From the NCBI RefSeq assembly GCF_006538745.1, contig NZ_BJLR01000025.1:124001-188000 (forward strand): a stretch of DNA of 64,000 nucleotides. Reading direction: 5' to 3'. This DNA is from Cellulomonas cellasea (GTDB lineage: Bacteria > Actinomycetota > Actinomycetes > Actinomycetales > Cellulomonadaceae). Shown in pieces: positions 58,850 to 64,000 of this stretch (position 1 is the first letter of the stretch; each line of letters starts with the position of its first letter). The translations under genes were made by a program, and so were the position numbers. The notes beneath the pieces were generated by a model. That model saw only the letters and a list, made by a program, of their open reading frames with translations, made no database searches and had not been told where the DNA came from.

Positions 58850-60174
58850 GGCGCCCAGTCTCCCACCGGAGGCCCGCCGCGGGAGGCCAGGGCGACCAGG
58901 CGGGCAGCCTTGAGCTCGGTCTCGCGCCACTCCGCGCGGGCGTCGCTCCCCCACGTGATCCCGGCGCCCGTGCCGAAGCGCAGCGTGCCCGCGCCGGCCG
59001 GCACACGCGGCCCCGGGTCCTCCGGCGGGTGCGTCACCGGCAGCCCGCGACGGCCCCGCACCGGCACCCCCGGCCGGCGCTCCCACCAGAAGCTGCGGAT
59101 CCCGACCGCGAGCTCCGCACGCACCGAGCCGTCCTCCGCGACGTCCACCCAGCCGACGGCACCGCAGTACGGGCCGCGCGGGACCGGTTCGAGCCGCCGG
59201 ATGATCCGCAGCGCCGAGCTCTTGGGCGCCCCCGACACCGATCCCGGCGGGAACGTCGCGTCCAGGAGGTGCCGCCACAGCTGCGACGAGCCGAGCACCT
59301 CCGGCGCGAGCCGGCCCTGCACGGTCGAGACGAGGTGCACGAGGCCGGGGTGGCGCTCGAGCGCGAGCAGCGCGGTGACCTCGACCGTCCCGGGCACGCT
59401 GACCCGCTGGAGGTCGTTGCGAACCAGGTCCGTGATCATGACGTTCTCCGCCTCGTCCTTCGCGGACAGGCCCTCGGCCGTGGTGGCGGTGCCCTTGATG
59501 GGGCTCGACGTCACGACGTCGCCCTCGACCCGCAGGAACAGCTCGGGCGACGCGGACACGACCCAGACGGGGTCGACGCCGGACCCGCCAGGCACGTGGA
59601 CGCCGCCCGCGAACGGAGCCGGGTTCCCCTGCGCGAGCACCGCCGCCAGCGCGCGCGCGTCGGGCTCCGGCTCCCCCGGTGCGCCGCTCAGCGGGGCGGA
59701 CAGGACCCGGCAGAGGTTGGCCTGGTAGACCTCGCCGGCCCGGATCTCGTCCTGCACCGCACGCACGGCCGCCTCGTAGCCGTGCTGGTCGAGCGAGGAC
59801 GTCCACGCGGACGCCGCCGGGCCCCGCCACGCCGAGGCCGCGCGGGCCCGGGCCTCGTCCGGGGCGACGGCCGCCTCTGGGGCGTCGGCCAGGGCGGCTC
59901 CGGCGTCGGCACGGGCGGCGGCTGCGTCGGCCTGGCCGGCGTCGGCGTCGGCGTCAGCACGCTCGACCTCGGTGAACCGCCAGGCCCGCACCCGCCCCTC
60001 GAACTCCCCCACGACCGCCCAGAAGCCCGGCTCGCGCAGCCGCTCCGGCTCGATGACGACATCGACGCACTCGGCCGCGCCCCACGCCCGGACGCCCGAG
60101 AACCACGCCTCGCCGGCACCTCGGGGGGTGACGTGGGGCGGTCCGATCGGGGCGCTGACCTGCACGTCCGACAC
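58846..60174 (-). CDS. pabB: Aminodeoxychorismate synthase component I-like
   Basis: Chorismate-using enzyme of folate synthesis. The 442-residue protein carries the catalytic core YEAAVRAVQDEIRAGEVYQA, SPELFLRVEGDVVTSSPIKG, VMITDLVRNDLQRVSVPGTV, FPPGSVSGAPKSSALRII and GPYCGAVGWVDVAEDGSVRA. The N-terminal domain is short and contains an Ala/Asp-rich stretch (ADADADAGQADAAAARADAG). No amidotransferase partner (PabA) is in the window. Start may be GTG 60174 or GTG 60165; TAGCGT just upstream suggests a leaderless message. Confidence 0.85.
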   Translation of the reverse strand: MSDVQVSAPIGPPHVTPRGAGEAWFSGVRAWGAAECVDVVIEPERLREPGFWAVVGEFEGRVRAWRFTEVERADADADAGQADAAAARADAGAALADAPEAAVAPDEARARAASAWRGPAASAWTSSLDQHGYEAAVRAVQDEIRAGEVYQANLCRVLSAPLSGAPGEPEPDARALAAVLAQGNPAPFAGGVHVPGGSGVDPVWVVSASPELFLRVEGDVVTSSPIKGTATTAEGLSAKDEAENVMITDLVRNDLQRVSVPGTVEVTALLALERHPGLVHLVSTVQGRLAPEVLGSSQLWRHLLDATFPPGSVSGAPKSSALRIIRRLEPVPRGPYCGAVGWVDVAEDGSVRAELAVGIRSFWWERRPGVPVRGRRGLPVTHPPEDPGPRVPAGAGTLRFGTGAGITWGSDARAEWRETELKAARLVALASRGGPPVGDWAP

Positions 60175-60213
60175 GCTACCGAGGCCCCGGCCGACGCGCG
60201 GACGGGGAGCCGG

Positions 60214-60244
60214 TTGGACTCTTCCCGAAAACGTCGGCTAATGT
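60214..60244 (+). promoter_or_regulatory. Promoter of the tRNA-Gly/Cys/Val cluster
   Basis: TTGGAC (60214-60219) and TAATGT (60239-60244), 19 bases apart, about 46 bases before tRNA-Gly. One of the few AT-containing patches in the area. Confidence 0.45.
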
Positions 60245-60289
60245 TCAGCACGCACACGGAACGCCGGTGAGAGCCGGAGGAAGTGTCGC

Positions 60290-60361
60290 GCGGACGTGGC
60301 TCAGTGGTAGAGCATCACCTTGCCAAGGTGAGGGTCGCGGGTTCGAATCCCGTCGTCCGCT
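60290..60361 (+). tRNA. tRNA-Gly (anticodon GCC)
   Basis: Acceptor GCGGACG pairs with CGTCCGC; anticodon stem CACCT-like/AGGTG with loop TTGCCAA; T-arm GCGGG-TTCGAAT-CCCGT-type. Discriminator T, no encoded CCA. Anticodon GCC reads GGC/GGU. Confidence 0.96.
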
Positions 60362-60416
60362 CGGAGGCAGACACTCCTGATCGACCCGCGAGGGTCGCTG
60401 AGGACTGCGGTCTCAG

Positions 60417-60487
60417 GGTGGAGTGGCCGAGAGGCGAGGCAGCGGCCTGCAAAGCCGTATACGTGGGTTCGAATCCCATCTCCACCT
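60417..60487 (+). tRNA. tRNA-Cys (anticodon GCA)
   Basis: Acceptor GGTGGAG pairs with CTCCACC; anticodon stem CGGC/GCCG with loop containing CTGCAAA; T-arm GTGGG-TTCGAAT-CCCAT. Length 71 with no encoded CCA, normal for tRNA-Cys. Confidence 0.95.
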
Positions 60488-60501
60488 CGCAGCACAGCCT
60501 T

Positions 60502-60576
60502 GGGCGATTGGCGCAGCGGTAGCGCGCTTCCCTGACACGGAAGAGGTCACTGGTTCGATCCCAGTATCGCCCACCA
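60502..60576 (+). tRNA. tRNA-Val (anticodon GAC)
   Basis: Acceptor GGGCGAT pairs with ATCGCCC, discriminator A, CCA encoded. Anticodon stem CTTCC/GGAAG with loop CTGACAC; T-arm ACTGG-TTCGATC-CCAGT. Anticodon GAC reads GUC/GUU and complements the minus-strand tRNA-Val (CAC). Confidence 0.96.
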
Positions 60577-60858
60577 GCATCACCGCAGGTCACAGGCCGT
60601 TCCGGAGAGATCCGGGGCGGCCTTCGTGGTCTCTGTCGACTCCCACACCCCCGCGCGCTTCCCGCGCCGGTGCGACGGACGCCGCGAGGCGTGGCGGACG
60701 GCGATGGAGCGGCCGCCCGACGCTGATAGCCGGGTGATCCTCGTCACGGTCAGAGCGTCTACCCGCATGCGGACCGAGGGCAGCCGTTGCTCAGGGCCAC
60801 GCGTGACGTCCTCACGGTTCCCGCGTCAGCACCCGCCGCACGGACGAGGGCGTGCAGC
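60577..60858. other. Intergenic gap after the tRNA cluster
   Basis: A 282-base stretch between tRNA-Val and the GGDEF gene stop. An imperfect hairpin (GGCCG..CCGG with CCGG..CGGCC, near 60596-60631) may end the tRNA transcript. No gene is supported. Confidence 0.5.
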
Positions 60859-62136
60859 TCAGCGGTGCTCGATCCCACCAGGGTCGACATCAGCGACGAC
60901 GACCCGGTCCCGTCCGGCGACCTTCGCCTCGTACAGCGCGGCGTCCGCGGCGGCGTAGAGGCGGTCGAGGCCGCCCGGCTCGAGCGTGTGCGCGACGCCG
61001 ATGCTGACCGTCATGGGGATCTCCCGCGCCCGGGCGGTGAACGGGGTGTCGCGGACGACGGCGTGCACCGCTCGCGCCCGCTCGACCACGCCGGCGCGCG
61101 AGCCCCGGAGCAGGATCGCGAGCTCGTCGCCGCCGATCCGAGCGACCGTGTCACCGCTGCGCACGACGGACCGGACCAGCCGGGCGACGTGGACGAGCGC
61201 GGCGTCGCCGACGGGGTGGCCGTGGCTGTCGTTCAGCTCCTTGAAGCGGTCGAGGTCGACGAGGACGAGGCCGGCACCCGCGGCCGGCTCCGCCGAGCGC
61301 CGCTGCGCCGTCGTGCCCGCCTCGGTCCGCAGGAGCTCCACCGCCTGCTCCAGGACGCGCCGGGTGGCGAGCCCTGTGAGCGAGTCGCTCGACGCGACCT
61401 CGTTGAGCCGGCGGACGAGCCGGTCCTGGTGCCGGACCGCCGCCAGCAGCGCCGCGGTCGTCATCACGACGACGGCGGTCATGGACGCCAGGTCGGCAGC
61501 GGCCGACCCCGAGGGCTGGGTCGAGAGGATGATCGTGGACGACCCGACGAGGGCGAGACCGGCGACGGTCCAGGCGACGAGGCGGCGCAGGTGCGCCGCG
61601 GCGAAGATCACCGGGAACATGAACCAGGCGAGGCCGCCGAAGGTCGAGTTCCCGGTCAGGTTCGACGTCGTGGTGTTGACCGCGAGCGCGACCAGGCACA
61701 GCGCCGTGTAGGTCGGTCCGGGCACGATCTCGGGACGGCGGCGCAGGAGCAGCGCGAGACCGAACATGAGGAGCGCACCGACCACCGTCCACGCGGCGCT
61801 CGTCGCGGAACCGCGGTAGTCGCCCAGCACCTGCGGGAGGGTCTCGAGCGCGACGGTCGCGACGCCCCCCGCGAGGCACATGACCGAGGCGGTCCGCCCG
61901 GCGGCGACCGCGTCGCGGGGGCCGAGCAGCTCGTGGGTGCGCACGTCGCCCCATCGGCTGCCGGGCGCGTCGCTCCAGGTCTTCGGGGCAGCGTCACCCC
62001 GGGACGTGCGGGGCGAGGCCGCCGGGGGGTCGTCCACGTCCGGCACCGTCCTCAGGTCGTGCGAGATCGAGCGCGGTGGCCTCGCGTCGACGTCCGCACC
62101 GCTGACGTCCACCGGCCGCCCCGTCAGCGGAGCCAC
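60859..62136 (-). CDS. Membrane GGDEF-domain protein (variant GGDEL)
   Basis: Probable diguanylate cyclase or its degenerate relative. The 425-residue protein has a ~65-residue disordered start, six or so membrane helices (residues ~85-225; for example VVGALLMFGLALLL), then a GGDEF domain: DSLTGLATRRVLEQAVELL, LVDLDRFKELNDSHGHPVGD, and the signature ARIGGDELAILLRG, where the usual Phe is Leu. The metal-binding Asp residues remain. No RxxD inhibitory site is evident five residues before the signature. The start is uncertain; GTG 62136 overlaps the CYTH-CHAD stop by 13 bases. Confidence 0.85.
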   Translation of the reverse strand: MAPLTGRPVDVSGADVDARPPRSISHDLRTVPDVDDPPAASPRTSRGDAAPKTWSDAPGSRWGDVRTHELLGPRDAVAAGRTASVMCLAGGVATVALETLPQVLGDYRGSATSAAWTVVGALLMFGLALLLRRRPEIVPGPTYTALCLVALAVNTTTSNLTGNSTFGGLAWFMFPVIFAAAHLRRLVAWTVAGLALVGSSTIILSTQPSGSAAADLASMTAVVVMTTAALLAAVRHQDRLVRRLNEVASSDSLTGLATRRVLEQAVELLRTEAGTTAQRRSAEPAAGAGLVLVDLDRFKELNDSHGHPVGDAALVHVARLVRSVVRSGDTVARIGGDELAILLRGSRAGVVERARAVHAVVRDTPFTARAREIPMTVSIGVAHTLEPGGLDRLYAAADAALYEAKVAGRDRVVVADVDPGGIEHR

Positions 62137-63740
62137 CGGCGCAGGCGCTTCTTGCTGGTCCTGGACCAGACCGCCGGCAGCCGCTCCTCGGCCTCGCGCG
62201 CGCGAACCTCCTCCAGGGCGTGCAGGCGGCCGTAGGTGAACGCGGCGACCGGGTCGGTCGTGGCCTGGGCGAGCTCGCGCAGGCGCTGACGCAGGACGAC
62301 GGAGTCCTGGTGCTGACCGAGGAGCTCCTGGGTGCGCTCCATCGCGGCGGCGAACGCCCGGGCCCGGCCGCCGAACACGTCGCCGGCGAGCTCGGCCGCG
62401 TAGCGGGTCTGCTTCGCTGCCTTGCGGGCCTCGTGCAGCAGCTCGGCGCGCTGGTCGGCGTCGGTGGCCGCCCCCGCGCGCTCGACGAGCCGCCGCACCC
62501 GCGCGTACTGCCGCGCCACCCCACGCCGCAACGCCTTCCCGGCGGGTCGGCTGCCGCGCTGCGTGGTGGGCGGGTTCGAGACGAAGTCGTCGAGGGCGTC
62601 GAGGAGGCGGTCGTACCGTTCACCGTCGAGCTCGTGCACGAGCGCCTCGCGCGCGGCTCGGTGCGCGGACCGCAGCCGTGCGTCGGCCTCGCCCGCGGCC
62701 GGGGGGCCCGCGTCGTCCCCGTCCGGAGGGCCCGCGTCGACCATCTCCGTGGGGCCGGCGTCGACCGCCGGCTCGGTCCGCAGCACGCCGACGACCCGCT
62801 CGTGCATCACCTCGGCGTCCCGGACCTCGCCCAGGACGCCGGCGAGCCATCGGAGCTCCGCGCGCAGCGCCGTGACCGCGTCGGGGGCGAACGACGAGCG
62901 GAACGTGTCCAGGGCGCTGCGGAGGCGACGGGTCGCCACGCGCATCTTGTGCACGCTCCCGGGCCTGTCCATCCGCACGAGGAGGTCCTGCGAGCGCAGC
63001 TGCTCGAGCTGGTCACCGACGTACGCGAGCGCGACGCCGCTCGTCGGGGCCTTCGTCGGGCGACGCCTCGCCTTCTTCGGGCGGGCCGGCGCGGTGCGTC
63101 CGTCGGGCCCGAGCACGCGCGCGAGCTTCGAGGTGTGCGGTGCCGCCGCCAGCCCGCGTGCGGCCAGCTCGCCGGCGACGGCCGTCAGTGTCTCCTCGTC
63201 CCCGTCGAGGACCTCGACCTCGATCTCCTGCCAGGTGATCTCCGGCCCCGTCGCGTCGCCCGATCCCCCGAGCGGCAGGACCCGTCGGGCGCTGACCCGG
63301 TCGTGCGCCAGCTCGAGCAGCGGCCGGTCGGTGGCGTCGAACAGCCGGTGGACGGTCCGCCGCGTGGTGATCTTGGCGACGGGGACGAGCGGCCGGCCCT
63401 GCGTGCGCGCACGCACGAGCCGCTGCAGCACCTCGGGGATCGCGCTGCCCGCGCGCCCGGGCGGCAGCCGGACCTCCGACCGCTCGGACTCACCGCCCGG
63501 GACCTTGAGGTGCCAGCCGCCGTCCTGCCCGCCGACGCGTCGCCGCAGCGTCAGGTCGTGGCGCGCCAGGTCCAGGTCCGCGGTGTCGTAGTAGGTGGCG
63601 CGCAGCACGTGCTGCTCAGGCTCGCCCACGATGAAGGCCGTGCCGTCTGCCGCCGGCCCGGCGAGCTCGATCAGGCTCGGCACCTGGTCGTCGTCGTCGA
63701 CGGCGAACTTCAGCTCGACCTCTCGGTGCACCTGAGTCAT
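62124..63740 (-). CDS. CYTH and CHAD domain protein
   Basis: A 538-residue protein joining a CYTH phosphohydrolase-type domain with a CHAD helical domain that binds polyphosphate. CYTH begins VHREVELKFAVDDD (ExExK as EVELKF) with TYYDTADLDLARHDLTLRRR. CHAD, from about residue 225, has VHKMRVATRRLRSALDTFRS with conserved His/Arg and ELLHEARKAAKQTRYAAELA. Between CHAD halves is an insert with three DAGP-type motifs. ATG with no strong Shine-Dalgarno; a TAGGAC box lies 6 bases upstream. No polyphosphate kinase is nearby. Confidence 0.92.
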   Translation of the reverse strand: MTQVHREVELKFAVDDDDQVPSLIELAGPAADGTAFIVGEPEQHVLRATYYDTADLDLARHDLTLRRRVGGQDGGWHLKVPGGESERSEVRLPPGRAGSAIPEVLQRLVRARTQGRPLVPVAKITTRRTVHRLFDATDRPLLELAHDRVSARRVLPLGGSGDATGPEITWQEIEVEVLDGDEETLTAVAGELAARGLAAAPHTSKLARVLGPDGRTAPARPKKARRRPTKAPTSGVALAYVGDQLEQLRSQDLLVRMDRPGSVHKMRVATRRLRSALDTFRSSFAPDAVTALRAELRWLAGVLGEVRDAEVMHERVVGVLRTEPAVDAGPTEMVDAGPPDGDDAGPPAAGEADARLRSAHRAAREALVHELDGERYDRLLDALDDFVSNPPTTQRGSRPAGKALRRGVARQYARVRRLVERAGAATDADQRAELLHEARKAAKQTRYAAELAGDVFGGRARAFAAAMERTQELLGQHQDSVVLRQRLRELAQATTDPVAAFTYGRLHALEEVRAREAEERLPAVWSRTSKKRLRRWLR

Positions 63741-63774
63741 GCCCCAGTCCTACAGCAGAACCGCCACGCCGGCT

Positions 63775-63819
63775 CTGCACGGGGCTGCCGAGCGACGTCG
63801 TGCTCACCGCCCCGTGCAG
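63775..63819. terminator. Hairpin in the right-end gap
   Basis: CTGCACGGGGC and GCCCCGTGCAG arms (11 bp, perfect) around a 23-base loop, in the 260-base end gap 63741-64000. No gene is supported there. It may end a transcript entering from outside the window. Confidence 0.4.
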
Positions 63820-64000
63820 CGCTGCTGCCCGGGCGGTACCGGCCCAGCCGGGCGCCTGCTCCCTCCCCGGCGAGGCCGGCCCCGCGGCTCTCACGACGGC
63901 GGGGTCAAGGAGCTGCTCGTACGTCTCGGGTGAGCCGCGACGGCGCTCCGCGCCCGACCGGCGCGCCGCATCGTCCGCTTCGGGTGACCCGCGCCGACAC

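Noticed and set aside
57031-60576. Integrated element between tRNA genes
   Set aside because: No integrase, transposase, phage gene or composition change; the enclosed genes are typical chromosomal genes. Only the inverted tRNA-Val pair is reported.
63739-63933. Small plus-strand open frame at the right edge
   Set aside because: 64 codons overlapping a hairpin, no ribosome-binding site, no recognisable motif.

Overview
The window is very GC-rich (roughly three quarters G+C by eye), almost fully coding, starts many genes with GTG, and links genes by 4-base GTGA/ATGA overlaps. Gene order (alaS-ruvX-mltG-aroE, pdxS-pdxT-yebC-ruvCAB-yajC-secDF-apt-rel, thrS-HIT-pgsA-patA-pimA), mycobacterial-type phosphatidylinositol mannoside genes, an SsgA-like protein and no secretin in the pilus set all point to a high-GC monoderm actinobacterium. 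A Cellulomonas-like member of Micrococcales is the best guess; this is an inference from gene content, not a measured placement.

Layout. 1-7.1 kb: a partial SatD-like gene, then aroQ, aroB and aroK (minus). A convergent pair of multi-membrane proteins (a DUF6541-type protein on plus and a GT87-type glycosyltransferase on minus) separates them from aroC. 7.2-20.4 kb: a complete monoderm type IV pilus locus, all on minus: pilB / pilT-pilC / pilA-minor pilins-PilX-like-pilD / pilM-pilN-pilO. 20.5-27.5 kb: aroE, mltG, ruvX, alaS, two small membrane proteins, rpsD. 27.7-31.6 kb: rarA and a divergent MMPL transporter. 31.7-37.6 kb: aspS, a metallo-beta-lactamase hydrolase, and a cyclophilin with a DUF349 protein. 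37.8-41.4 kb: an orphan AbiEi-like protein, rel, apt. 41.4-50.6 kb: secF, secD, yajC, ruvB, ruvA, ruvC, yebC, pdxT, NUDIX, pdxS. 50.7-56.9 kb: LemA-like protein, pimA, patA, pgsA, HIT protein, thrS. 57-60.6 kb: four tRNA genes around ssgA-like, pabC-like and pabB-like genes. 60.8-63.7 kb: a GGDEF membrane protein and a CYTH-CHAD protein.

How the genes work together. The shikimate genes aroE, aroC, aroK, aroB and aroQ bracket the pilus locus, and pabB/pabC-like genes later use chorismate. The pilus set supplies the extension ATPase (PilB), retraction ATPase (PilT), platform protein (PilC), major pilin, minor pilins, prepilin peptidase and the PilMNO inner complex. The clearest non-routine signal is that each of the four pilus transcription units is preceded by the same motif, CTCA(A/C)G-N15-(G/C)CCGAT(A/G)(A/G). 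This resembles FliA/SigD/WhiG-type sigma-factor promoters and suggests a dedicated motility-type sigma factor controls the pilus. Weaker versions with one base less spacing sit upstream of the two membrane genes inserted in the aro cluster.

No insertion sequence, prophage, CRISPR array or integron was seen. The rest is mostly conserved housekeeping DNA with strong hairpin terminators, several apparent leaderless promoters, and repeated low-complexity expansions inside otherwise conserved proteins.
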